Origin: Aculops lycopersici
Lineage: Eukaryota; Arthropoda; Arachnida; Trombidiformes; Eriophyidae
Direction: 5' to 3'
DNA length: 64,000 bases
Assembly (NCBI GenBank): GCA_015350385.1
Contig: WNKI01000001.1
Coordinates: forward strand, 10,099,118 to 10,163,117
Positions 49,134 to 60,450 of this stretch are shown piece by piece. A program made the position numbers and the translations under genes. Numbering within the stretch: position 1 is the stretch's first letter; each line of letters starts with the position of its first letter. The notes under the pieces were generated by a model, which had not been told where the DNA came from, ran no database searches, and worked only from the letters and a program-made list of their open reading frames with translations.

Positions 49134-50896
49134 GCTGCTGCTGAAATGCGGCTGCCAACTGCTGGTTGAGCAACGCAGAGAGCGAGGCCGCTGAGGAGGC
49201 AACCACTTGTTGTTGTTGCTGGTCGTAGGGGAGACTGTTGGCCGCTGCTGTTGCGCTCGCGGCCAGCAAAAGGGGCGACGGTGCAGCCGATGAGGTTGTG
49301 GTGATAAAAGAGTTATTTTGGCCTAAGTTGTTGGTGTTGTTGGTGTTGTTTTTGTTTTGGTTGCTGATCAGGTTGGCGCCCATCTGGTGCGAGTTGAATG
49401 ATTGGCCGGCTAGAGTGCCTGAGGTCATTGCGGCAGCCACGCTGGTTGGCTGTAGGCTAGCGGCGCCGCCGATGGAGCACGCGGGACTTGATGCGGCGAT
49501 GGGATTGTTTGCTAGGATGCTGCTAATATTTTGGTGCGTGTGGTTTGCTCGTGTATTGTGTGGCGGTGGTGGTTGTAGTTGTTGGTTTTGTGGCACCGGT
49601 GCGGCTAGTGAGGTGTTTGCGCTCCCGATGCTCGTCGTCTGGTGGATCAGTGAACGCGGCGACGACAATTGATGATGAACATTTGCTTGCGACAACGACA
49701 TCGACACCGACGACGAGGATTGCTGTTGGCTGGCCGCTAGAGCCGCCGCAGCGGCAGCCGAGGCGCCGATTAGAGATTTCAGTTGCTGTTCCTGTTGTTG
49801 TCTGGCCAGCGAGTCCTTGTGCAGGTGAGTGCGCATGTGACGATGCATGTTACCTGTAGTTGTGATTTTAACGGTTTGGGTTAGACGACGATTGCCAATC
49901 AAAATGTTGCGTCATTTGCCAATTAGTGTGAATATCGAGGAATCATTGTGGAGGGAGTTAGTTTGTTGCGCGTCATCTGAATCCGATCAACTCGGCGAGC
50001 GCCTTCGCTTTTGGCGACAAGAGACTGGCAAAAAACAACAGAAACAATCGCTACAAAGAACATGGAGAACCGTTAGGGGCGCGCAAGTTCATCAACCTCG
50101 GCCAAACGAAGCCACTTGATTGGGAAGCCGCCGACTCTTTGAACCTGAATGTGATTTGTCATTGTCAATTGGTTCAGTCGGTTCAGTTGGTTCAGTTGGC
50201 TTGGCGCCACCAGCTAGCCGACCGCCACCAACTTGCAATGACATTAGCACTATTGACACACTGAACTCTGAGGCATGCGAGACAGTGAACTCACTGGCTC
50301 ATGTTTGCTTAGGATGCCATTTGCACATTTGTTTGTCTTGGTCTCTTTTATTGTAGCCCAGACGGTCGGTCGGTTGGCTGGCTGGCTGGCTGGCTAGCTA
50401 GCTAGCTAAACAACTCGCCAACTGGTCGAGGTTCGCCTCTTAGGTAACTAGGCCGCGGCTCGGTTATTGTCACTCTTATCGCGATCTCAACGACAACACA
50501 GTCAAACAAAAGTGGGGATAAATACTTACCGTTTGTGGTGAATGTCATGTGGCAGCGCTTACAAACAAAGGGCCGCTCGCCCGAATGCGTCAACATGTGT
50601 CTGTCCAGCGAGGAGCTAGAAGATAGAAGCTTATCACAGAGACGACAAACGTGCATCTGTTGCGAGTCCATTAGTTTGGACGTGGAGTTTGTTGCTGATG
50701 AATTGTTGGTGTTGGTGTTGGTGTTGCTGTTTTGTTGCTGCTGTTTAAGTTGCTGATGCTGGGCCACCTGTTGCGATTGGTTCGGCTCGCTAGCTCGCTG
50801 CTGGTTTGCGATTAGATTTGAGACCAAAGTGGCGCCCACATCGCCGGCCAGGTGGCCGGTTGCGGCGCCACTTAACGCAGGAGACTTGCCCATCAT
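46918..50896 (-). CDS. RREB1/hindsight-like C2H2 transcription factor, two exons, polyQ
   Basis: Exon 1 is 50896-50530, the intron 50529-49854 (676 bp, GTAAGT...CTACAG), exon 2 is 49853-46918; the join gives 1,100 residues. The splice is secure because it restores a perfect finger: C112 and C115 with FTTNG from exon 1, then NMHRHMRTH (H128, H132) from exon 2. Finger 1 is at C84-H104. A second pair (CKLCTYSSVDRCTLVRHLRIH, then CGICRYAFTTKANCERHVRKRH) lies near the C terminus. Between are a 36-Gln tract, other Gln runs, an Asp/His repeat and acidic stretches. The C terminus contains PLDLS, the PxDLS motif that binds the CtBP corepressor. Finger sequences and the CtBP motif suggest RREB1/hindsight, a regulator of epithelial development, though those proteins have many more fingers. 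Orthology is inference. Confidence 0.88.
47955..48032 (-). repeat. 9-bp coding repeat giving an Asp/His tract
   Basis: A GTCGTGGTC unit repeated in tandem encodes an HDD-type repeat inside the RREB1-like protein, in an acidic region. The repeat is in frame and length changes would preserve the frame. Confidence 0.8.
49036..49143 (-). repeat. Coding (CAA)n tract, 36 glutamines
   Basis: 108 bases encode 36 consecutive Gln: 33 CAA codons and three CAG codons at the 5' end of the tract on the coding strand. Near-purity makes it prone to length change. Confidence 0.92.
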
Positions 50897-53800
50897 AATT
50901 CAATTTGTTTGGTGGTAGCTATTAAATTTGTGGCCGCTAATTTTGAGTTTTTCTTCTTTCTCTCTCTCTCTCTCTCTCTCTCTNNNNNNNNNNNNNNNNN
51001 NNNCTCTCTTGGGCGCTCCAATTAGTCGCTTATATTGTGTTAGACTCTACTGACGATTCTGTTGCAAAAATTCCAAGTTGATTCAATTATAACCTACTAA
51101 TAAACTAACTGACGGTAACTCAATCCGTTGGCTCCAGTTGCAGTTGTTGTCGTTGTCGTTGCGTAACTTGAGCACCGCTCGTTTATATCGCTGCAAACTG
51201 ATGTGGTGCTGGCCGATATTCGCAATGGTGATGATGATGATAATAATGGTAGTAGAAGCAGTAGTAGTAATAATAATAATAATAATAATAAAGACGATGA
51301 TGAGGATGAGGATGATGATGATGATAAGGATGAAGATCTAATTTGACTGTTTGCTCTAATCTGCTGTTGCGGTTGTTGCATGATGTGGTTGTCGTGGCGT
51401 ATGATCGGAGATTGGTGAGCAATGAGTTGGTTGATTAGTGGTGGTGGTGGTGGTGGTTGTCGTGTTGAACAAGTGGTTGTGTGCGCGACGTTAATGTTGT
51501 TGGTGGTGCGCGGAGTTTGAGGATGACCATTTGTTTTATAGGAATGGAGATTGATTGTGCTGATTGATTAGTCGTCTAATTTGTTGGTATTGGCATAAAT
51601 CGTCATTATCGTGTGTGCACTTGAGTTGAGCTAGTTGCGCTTTCTGATTGCGAGAAGCGCGCCCACAATTGCGACTACTGGTTGGTTTGTTGCTGTTTAA
51701 TTACTAACAACTAAAACCAGAGTGATGAGAATGGAAGTAAGCTGATGATGATAATGATGATGAGAAGTAAAGTTTAGGGAAGGGAGCAATGAGATGAGAT
51801 GAGATGAGATGAGATGTGCGACTCTAACTAATGGGGTTGTGTTAATCAACTATCGACGTTAGGGATAGCGACAACAACAACAACAACAACAACAATGACA
51901 GCAACACCAACAGCGACACCAACAACACAACGGCAGCAGCCGAAACAACAAGTGGTCGGTGGTATGGATTCAACTCTTCACTGCGGCGTAATGGTGGCTG
52001 TGGTTGTGGTTGTTGCGCTAGTCGATGGGGTTTCTCGTACTAGTATAATATTGATAATAAAACACAACAAATAATGTCGAGCAACGCGAGTCGGCTATTC
52101 GTCGACTAGTCGCCCAAGCGGCTTGGGCTAGTAATGGAAGACGAAGGGGGCCGACTGCGCATACGCGCAGCTACCTCCCCTAGCACGCGCACTAGCGGCA
52201 AGCCGCGGCGAGCAGCGCCAACCACCGACCGACCAACGATCACCATCACTCTTCATCGCCCCCATCAGCAGCGATGGTAGTGGTGGTGGTTGCAATATCA
52301 AAATCAACGCCACCGCCGCAGCAACAACATCTAATCATCCGGCAGCAGACGCGGTACTTTTCACCAGACTCGCTGCTAGGTCTCATCCCGAGCCCGAATC
52401 AAAGGCAATTGGATTCTCCTTCGCTTGCCCCTTGCTTCTCCCACTGACGCCGTGCCACTTGTAACCCGTGCGTCCCCCTTGAGGATGGAAGCAGCGGCAA
52501 GTAGCGAGCCAGCGATGGCCAATAAGCCACCCCGACAACCACACAATACCACTTGTTGAGCCTCCGTCGGCCGTTGCCAGTGTAATTGGCGGCGGGGCTA
52601 GTGTTTGGATACTGGAGACTGTGCACTGGTGATAGTGATTTGCGATAGGAGAGCGGAGCGGGCGGGTGAAGCGCTCGGTCGGGATGATGGTGGCGTTTAA
52701 TTGATCGATTTATTGATTGGCGCTGCTGATTGATTAGCGCGCAGCGCAACCACTTGTTGTTTGCTGGCTGATTGGCTGTCTGGCTGATTTGGCCGCTTCG
52801 AGTTGCGCGCTCTCGTTACGTGTGCTCCGGTTTTTGCCCCATCCATAGGATGACTTTTGGCGAGCGAAGCGCAACGCACTCGCACATCGCGAGTCTCGAG
52901 TCGCGACGAAAGTTAGGTGCTGCCGCCGGAGAATCGCTATGGCCGTGTTTTCCCGGCTCCCAATGAGTCTGCTGGTTAGACCGAGGGCGTGTCCAGGCGT
53001 TTAGTTTGACACAAGATCAGTGCGCGGCTGCGCGAATGAGGTAAGTTCCCGCTCGCAAGTCTCGTCATCCTCCTCATCGTTGATCTAGGCGTTGGGTGGC
53101 AATTTAGCAAAGATAACCCAACAAGTCAATTAGATCAATCAACCAATCGATCGCTTGTCTTGTGCTCGCCGCTACCGCGGGCCAGTGATTAACAAGACGA
53201 ACACCAGCAAAACCGCGACCGCGATACGACGAGTGATGATGATGAGAAACTTCCAGCTCTCGCGCTAGCCACAAGATTCTCCACAGTCGACTCTCTTCTC
53301 CTAGAGCCCAGCCTCGACTAGTCGCTTGCCGTTCGCGAGTAATGCGGCTTTTAACACACAGGCGGCTGCCACTTGTGCTGGTTGATGATGATGATAACCA
53401 CGAGATGGGATTGAGGGGAGCAGTGGAGTGAGTGAAATGGGATAGAGATGAAGAGCTAGCGTCTGATTCATAAATAGATTGAAGTTAGTTGGCGCCAGAA
53501 AAATTGAAGTCAGCCCCCAACATCGTGCATCGAGTTGTACAAGATTTTCGCAATGGAGAAGCGGAGCGGGAGAGAGAGAGAGACGGAATGTGAGGCGAGA
53601 GCAAGTGTATTTAGAACAACTGGAGTATCTAAGACAACTCATCTCTCCTCTCCCTTGAGATAGAGTTGAGGTTTGGGCTTCAGTTTGGATCGGCCAGTGC
53701 GCGCTGATGATGATGATGAAGATGATGATCATCATCTAGGAGCTTCGCCCACCGAGATCATCGATGATCAGATGAAACGAGCGTTTGTGTGGCGCGCGCG

Positions 53801-56360
53801 GCGATCGAGAGTCAGACGGAGAGAGGGAGAGATAGACAGACACAGAGAGAGAGAGATAGATAGATGAACACAGGGATCAATTTTCACTTGAGGAGCCGCT
53901 CGGTGGCCAACGGCGCCTGTGACTGCCGCTACCAAAGCCACTTGTTGTTCGGATGGCAAATTAATTGGCCAACCGCACAAGTGTTACCTAAGCAGCTAAT
54001 AATAGCGCGCTCACCGACTCGCTGATTTGGTTGCGGCCAAATAATAAGCTCTCATCGTGGTCGTCGGCCGCTGCTCCACGGTAGGCAGTGAGTCGAGCCT
54101 CGCGGCAAGGGTTGCGCAACTGGGAGGCGCCCAGCAGATAGATTGCCGCCTCTGGGGGTCGGAAGTGGCGAGCGGGCGGAAGGCTCAATTGATGTTGTTG
54201 TTGTTGTTGGTGCTGCTGCTGCTGCTGCCGCCGCTGTCGCCACAAGCGCCGCCAGCCTGATGCCTTGACAACAGACTCGCCGCCCAGCTCAGCGGCTTCT
54301 CATTGATGATCAACGAGCGTCTATGGCGACCACGATGCGCCACTGCCGACGCACTAGATCACGTGGAAGTGATTAGCAAGTTTATTATCTAAGCGCTCGA
54401 AGCGGCGTCCTCCTCCGATTGCTCCAATTGCTCGTCGGCGAGCAGCTTTTGGATGATCGAGCTGGAAACCAAAGCTGAACTGTCTGGCTCACGAGGCAAT
54501 GCAACGCCATGCACTGAGCGCAATCAATGGGATCCATTCGAATATAGTTGGCCAAGCTAAATGATGCGACCAAGGCGCGAACTCTCGCAGCCATTGTCCA
54601 CATCCATTCATCTATTTAAGTCGTCCACATCAAACAATCTCCTGCGACTTTATAACGACAAGGGCGACATCCACGCCGCGTGGCCACTTGCTGCTGCTGC
54701 TGCTGCTACTCCGGCCACCATCCGCCAGCCAACGACGAGCAATTTCCAAACCACAAACGCCAGCCTCGCCATTCAGCTTGCAGTTTGGTTGGCTTGCCGG
54801 CGAGCGAGCGAGCGATCAAATGCGCGCGATTATAGCAATAAAAACAATAATTACAATAATGAAGCTCCGATGGATTGATTTATATCACCTCATTCTCATC
54901 ATCATCATCATCATCATCATCACTCTCATCATCATTGTCGAGTTAATCAGCGGCAGCAAGTGGCTGGCGCCGTTGTTGACTCGCCACACTTGTTACTCGG
55001 CGCCACACTTAGCGCTGCTGCTGCTGCTGCTGCTGCTATCACTAAACTCGCCCGAGGGACACCGACGATCACATACATACAACGCGAGGAGCCTTCTTTT
55101 GTGTCTGATGTTGGACCAAACCGAGATAAAGCGACGTCAACAACAATGCAACATCCACTCCATTTCGCTCCACGGATATCGGCGCCACCATTACCATCTG
55201 ATTCGGGATGACGACAACCACCAGTTGCTCACTAGTGGTTGTCGTGGTTGCGCGGCCTGCCGAATGAGTTGATGTCGCTTGCAAGTTGTAACTCCAACGA
55301 TTACATCGAATCGATGAGCCGCACGACCAGTCGGCGCCGCGCCAGATCCATTCGCTCTTTGATGAATTCATCATGCGCATTTGTTGCTCTTTTTGCTGTT
55401 AAATGCAATTAGATTGACTTGGGCGTCTAGCAATTTTGCCAACTCGTCGCAACTGGCGACCAAGTTACGAAACTCGCCTTTGTAATAGACTCCTCCATAG
55501 ACTCCATAAACCAAGTTGGCCAATTTTTAGCATCGATAATCATGCGTCAAATCCACTTGCGTTCACCTCCATCCATCGGCGCCAGTGGCAGTGATAACGT
55601 CAGAACAAGAAAACGAATAGGAGAAAATGGGTGGCCGAGTTGGAGTAGCAACATGTGCCCTTCTCATGGCCACTTGTTTGTGTCTTATGATGTATTGTCT
55701 ACTCTCACTCTCTCGCTAAACATGTGCGCCAAAGTTTGTTATTTACGAGTGTTGGAGCTTGATTGGGCTTTGCGAAAATTAGTGCACTCGTTTGGTATTC
55801 GATACAAGCGATAGCAGGCATTCATATTTGCAAAAACAAAACAGACGCTGACTTCGGCACTTCAATTGTTGCGGCGTGTGGACGTGGCGAGAAGGAAACG
55901 AGTTTCACTTTTCCCGCTCGTGTCTTTGTGTGATGTCATCCTTCTAATGCCTATATTTATATAATAATAATACTCAAATTTATTTGCATCTTGCTTCCAT
56001 TCCAACTCTGACACAAAGCAGACGACGAGACTCGAGCCAATAAATCAGACTAAACGACCTTTCTTCACGCTCTACAATCGAAAAGCTAGCTTGTCATCCG
56101 ACCGAGAAGACATCCAAAGGGCTGATTAATTAACGCGTCCCGCTTGCGACTTGCACTCAACCCTTCGAAGTCAACTCTTTCGCGCCAGCGGAAGTATCAC
56201 GAATCTAAGATGCGCCACGAGGTAGACGCACAGCACAATGGCTATTGTGCTATGTGAGTCCACCTGAAAGTGTCGCAACCATACTATTGCTAGTATAGTT
56301 GCGAAGGGAAACCTCGAGAATAAAATCATCTCGGATTGTCGTTTGTTGGAAATCGTCGAG
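50897..56360. other. Gene-poor 5.5-kb region upstream of the RREB1-like gene
   Basis: No reading frame with a recognisable domain. Contains a (TC)n tract ending in an assembly gap (50960-51008), TAA/GAT-rich repeats (51230-51330), a (GAGAT)n pentanucleotide (51790-51815), (CAA)n (51870-51893) and (ATC)n (54893-54920). The CCACTTGTTG motif occurs four times (51946, 52549, 52750, 53938). Likely regulatory sequence and 5' UTR exons of the transcription factor. Confidence 0.4.
50984..51003. other. Assembly gap (20 N) inside a (TC)n microsatellite
   Basis: Twenty N bases flanked on both sides by CT repeats; the true length is unknown. Lies 88 bp upstream of the RREB1-like start codon. Confidence 0.95.
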
Positions 56361-56396
56361 TATAAAAGGAAAAGTTTCGAGGCATAAAATTCATCA
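56361..56396 (+). promoter_or_regulatory. TATA promoter of the secreted cysteine-rich protein gene
   Basis: TATAAAAG at 56361-56368, with initiator-like TCATCAGA about 32-35 bases downstream (A at 56393 or 56396). The predicted 5' UTR is about 125 bases, with AACCAACC-type repeats. Confidence 0.65.
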
Positions 56397-56520
56397 GATT
56401 CCCGCAACTCGGAGAAGAACAAACAACCAACCAACCGACTAAACAACCAGGAGAGAAAACCAAGACTTGCGAGTTCATCAACAAGACTATTTCCGGTATA
56501 AGCAAACAACGATCGACAAG

Positions 56521-57129
56521 ATGCATTTGTCCACAAGCTTCTTCAACGCTCGCACTGTGGTCGCTAGCGTGCTGTTGGTGGCCGTGACTGCCGCCGCACT
56601 CGCCGAGGCCCAGGCTACCGATGCCCAGGGATGCCGCACCGAGTGCTACCCAAACACCAAGATGATAAATGGAAAGGGGGGAATCGGAAAGAACGAGAAC
56701 TGCCGCTGGATCTTGAGGACCGACGGAAAGGCCGCTCGTCTTTGTGACCACATCAAGTGCAAGAAGGTTTGCCCAAACAATCAGGCCGCCAGCTCGGCCG
56801 CCGCCGACCAGCAACAGGAGGCCGCCGCTTCGGACAACCTGCGCATTGAGCAACAAACCGAGAGCGACGCCCCAATGTCAGCCTCAAATGAGGGCCAGAA
56901 CATGGGAATTATGCGCCACTTGCACGGAAACAAGATGTCCAAGGCCCCAGTTCCAGGGGTCGCCGGGGGTCGTTTGGCTTCCGGTTCGGGCGCGCCAACC
57001 AACAACCAGCAGGCTGCGCCAAGTGGCGGCCGCAGGATGGCGCCAACCATGCCACCAGCCGTGCAATACGACGAGAACGACACCCCACCACCAATCAGCA
57101 GATTCCTGGACATCTCGCCAGAGGAGTAA
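56521..57129 (+). CDS. Secreted six-cysteine protein of unknown function
   Basis: 202 residues from the ATG at 56521 (context CAAGATGC); the open frame extends upstream but without an ATG. Residues 1-32 are a signal peptide with a hydrophobic Val/Leu/Ala core ending AEAQA. The next about 50 residues hold six cysteines spaced C-x3-C-x18-C-x13-C-x4-C-x3-C, enough for three disulfides. The remaining about 115 residues are Gln/Ala/Pro-rich, without cysteine, ending DISPEE. Codon choice is strongly biased (AAC, AAG, GCC, GAG, CCA dominate), unlike most genes here, and with the TATA promoter suggests very high expression. I recognise no family; a cuticle, gland or salivary secretion is possible but unproven. 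Confidence 0.85.
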   Translation: MHLSTSFFNARTVVASVLLVAVTAAALAEAQATDAQGCRTECYPNTKMINGKGGIGKNENCRWILRTDGKAARLCDHIKCKKVCPNNQAASSAAADQQQEAAASDNLRIEQQTESDAPMSASNEGQNMGIMRHLHGNKMSKAPVPGVAGGRLASGSGAPTNNQQAAPSGGRRMAPTMPPAVQYDENDTPPPISRFLDISPEE

Positions 57130-58288
57130 AAAGTTTTGCTTACGGAAAAAACTCTTCAATGTTGAGCTACCTGTTCGTTGCTAGCTTGACTGGCTAATTG
57201 GATGTTGCTCTACCATGTGGCCAGTCATCGTTAACGACAGAGTGGCAACGACAGCGATAGAACACAACGCGATACGAGAAGACACTGATAAGCGCAAGAA
57301 AGTTGAGGGTAAAGTGAAAGTTTCATCTTATCAAGTCTCTCAAGCGCCAGGATACTCACACCAACCAAGAGCAACAGGTTGTTGCCGCTTGCCTTCGCCT
57401 TTGCCTCCTTCTTCTTCTAGTTTTTTGTCGCCCGCTTATAATGCACACAGTTGGTAAGATTGGCGAGCAACAACTACCACTACAACAACAACAAGGTGAC
57501 TAACTAACCAACCAACTATGCAAGTAGCAGGTGAAGGCAATGCAATCAACCAGCCAACACAAACACACAAATCGACATCATGATGACTAAACTTGAATAA
57601 TAAGTAGCATAGAATCTTAACGACAACTTTAGTTAATTGTCTCTCTCCCTTTACTCGTCGGTCCATCCCAATTATCTCTCACCTGACTCTTCTCTTTATC
57701 TTTCTACCGCCTCAAGATAACAACAGCAACAAACTATCGGCGAGTTGAAGCCGATAGAGTGAAGCCACTGGAATGTCGTCGATAAAGAGAGGAGCAGCGG
57801 TGAACTTTCAACACAGAGCTTTCGAAAGTTTCTAAATATACCTGAGCGGCGCTGAGGGTTTAGTGAGCATGGAAAGTGGCAGTGAGGAATGGTAGTGGTG
57901 GAAGTGTAGCAGTTTGCGTTTGGTGTGTCCTCGGTAGATTGTGAAATGTTAAAAAAATTTGAATGATCCTAGCCAATGGAGAGAGAGAGAGAGAGAGAGA
58001 GGAGGAAAAACTCCAAAGGAGAGTAATGGGGAACGGTGGTTGCGTCACACGCGCTTGTCAGCATCCCAAGAGAGCAACGGGCTTGAAGCAAGTCACAACA
58101 ACATTGCAATCGCCATTGTGTTTGGCCGCCTCGCCTATCCAGAAAAATTTGTGCTATTAAATCAAATTTAGTTTTTTTAGGCTCAGCCGGCGGAGGAGCA
58201 ACGGAGGTGAATATATTTAGCAACTCGCTCTCTTGAATGCGACCAATCGACTCTTGAATGTTCGATCGGATCCACCAATGACAAGAAA
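57130..58288. other. Spacer between the two secreted-protein genes
   Basis: No supported ORF. Contains (ACAACA) and (AACC) runs near 57480-57520 and a (GA)n tract at 57979-58001. A short upstream ORF (ATG at 58278, stop at 58298) overlaps the next gene's start codon in another frame. Confidence 0.45.
57979..58001. repeat. (GA)n microsatellite
   Basis: About 11 GA units in noncoding DNA. Confidence 0.8.
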
Positions 58289-59308
58289 ATGCGAATGAAC
58301 ACGAGAAGTCACCTGAAGACACCTGCTATAGCTGCTGCTGCTTCTTCTTCTTACTCTTCCTATTCCTTGGTCTTGGTCTCCATCGTTCTCGTGGCCAATC
58401 TGGCGAACCTCCAAACAGTTACCTGTGATACAATTGAAACCATCGAGACCATTGAGTACAAGGACTCGAATGGCCTACAGAGGACCGAGTATGCATTTCG
58501 CGCCCCAATGAAGGGAGTGCCCAAGAGGGTGCTCGAGTTGTATTGTGCCAATGTAAAGGTTCGTCTCTATTGGGGCGTGTTTCGCGAGGAAGTCATCAAT
58601 CCCGTCCGCAAGGGACTCTACCTGAGGCGTGTGGCTCGTTTAACTCGCCACCTGTTTAGCGAGGTGGCCGATGTGGACAAGCCGTTCGAAGGTGAGCGTT
58701 TGTCCACAGTGGACGAATACTTTGCAGTCAATGACAAACCAAAGGACGACGAGAGCGAGGAGGAAAAGAGGTCAACCTTTGCGGGAATCGAGGCAAAAAT
58801 AAAGGGTTTGTTTAGGAAGAGGAGGGAGCCCGATTCAGGGCGAGCCGCGGGCAGTGGCTTTGACCACGCGGACTCCGACGAAGAGCTGGACGAGCACTCG
58901 GAGGAAGCGCTGAGGTACCTGGTGGAGGCCGAGGAAAGCATTGGCGCCGAGGGAAAGCCGACAGGTAAGAAGAACGCGCAGGGCATTATGCGAGATTTGG
59001 CGCCAAAGGTTGCGCTTGGATTGTATACTCGCTACCGCACCATGTGGTGGATGATGATGTCCTGCCTGTTCACCAAATACTACCTGTGGGATCCGGCGCT
59101 GGACGAGTTCATTAAGCTGAAGCGAACGATGAACTTGTACCCAGACTTCCAGCTGATGCGTCTACAGGATCTCCAATGCAAATCAACAAAATTCTTTGCT
59201 CACATCCTGGATGTTTGCAAGATTCTAAACCCACTCTTGAAGATGGACTTTGGCACAATGAATCTCGACAAGCTAACTAAATTTAAGGGCGACCAAAAGA
59301 ACACGTAA
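58289..59308 (+). CDS. Predicted secreted protein of unknown family
   Basis: 339 residues. A basic start (MRMNTRSHLK) is followed by an Ala/Ser stretch and a hydrophobic core (LVLVSIVLVANLANL) ending TVTC at about 45, a signal peptide. Residues about 60-135 are well-ordered in composition, with aromatic and basic patches (YCANVKVRLYWGVF). An acidic, disordered stretch at about 150-230 follows. The C-terminal about 100 residues are helical in character (YRTMWWMMMSCLFTKYYLW) with a few cysteines and could contain a membrane-associated segment. No domain recognised; probably lineage-specific. A seven-codon upstream ORF starts 11 bases before this ATG and overlaps it, which may reduce initiation here. 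Confidence 0.78.
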   Translation: MRMNTRSHLKTPAIAAAASSSYSSYSLVLVSIVLVANLANLQTVTCDTIETIETIEYKDSNGLQRTEYAFRAPMKGVPKRVLELYCANVKVRLYWGVFREEVINPVRKGLYLRRVARLTRHLFSEVADVDKPFEGERLSTVDEYFAVNDKPKDDESEEEKRSTFAGIEAKIKGLFRKRREPDSGRAAGSGFDHADSDEELDEHSEEALRYLVEAEESIGAEGKPTGKKNAQGIMRDLAPKVALGLYTRYRTMWWMMMSCLFTKYYLWDPALDEFIKLKRTMNLYPDFQLMRLQDLQCKSTKFFAHILDVCKILNPLLKMDFGTMNLDKLTKFKGDQKNT

Positions 59309-60361
59309 TGAGCGAGCCAAGTAACTAAATGGCCGGGCAGTGAAGAGATTAAAAAGAAAGTGAAAGGTAGATAGAGAGTAGGGGGCAATTATAACTGCGC
59401 ACGTGTAAGGGTAACGGTGGTGCTCGTTGTTGTCGTTTTTTGTTGTCTTGGTTTGCATTTGCCATCTTGCAAATACCATCGAGCAGCTACATCATCATGT
59501 TGCCGTTGATTCCAAGGCCAACGTGAAGCTGCTCGCTAGTTCATTATCATCAACCTTGACGACCACTAGAAAAAACCTAAGGCGAGAGCAATAACCACCA
59601 CCATTGAGTCTCAGTGGAACGTACGACGAGCCATTCAATTCCTGCCGACTGCGCGCAAGAGGATGAGCAGCGGCGAGCTGGCCAGTGAAAGTTTCACTGT
59701 GAAACGGGAAAAAAGATGACACGACCTGACTGTTAGATTGTAACTGAGAGACTTTGAATTGGAAATTTAAATTTTCATCTCACCGACTGTGACTCTGGTC
59801 CCTTGGCTGGATGGTTAGCGGGCTGGCTATCTTTCCAGTTAGCCAGCTAGCTCGCCAGTTGGCTAGCTGGTCGGCTGACTAACTGGCTAGTCCAAGGGTC
59901 AGTCTGCTCATCTCTGCGTGTCCCTCAATGGCAGCTGCTCTGTCTCTTACCACGTCGACGACGACGACGACGACGTCGACGACGACAACCACACCGACAC
60001 CGACACCGACAAGTCAACTCTTCACTCTCACTTCTCCCCGTCCGTCCGTCCGGCTGCTGCCAACTCGCGACCATTGTGATGATAATAAACCCCAAACTCT
60101 CGCTCACCTCCTCAGCTGGCTCATCCGTTGCTCTCTAAGTAGAAGCAGCAGACACCAGCTCGCTCGCCGGGCAAGTTCATGCGCTGACCAGTTATCCCGC
60201 GCTCGCTGGCTAACTGCGACAGGTTGCGAGCGAGCGCAACAGGTGATTTGGCCAGCTTACAGCGAGCGAGCGAGCGAGCGGCCAGTTTCAAGAGCACGAG
60301 TTGCCGTGGGTATCGTGTGCGTCATCTCGGCGGCCGCGCAGGTCAATGGTGCCGTTGTTGT

Positions 60362-60450
<89 letters not shown>

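Noticed and set aside
49854..50529. Reading the two zinc-finger ORFs as separate genes
   Set aside because: The GTAAGT...CTACAG intron joins them in frame and rebuilds a complete C2H2 finger, so they are one gene.
54688..55272. 194-codon Ile/Leu-rich frame
   Set aside because: Driven by ATC and CTG repeats, no domain, overlapped by other equally open frames.
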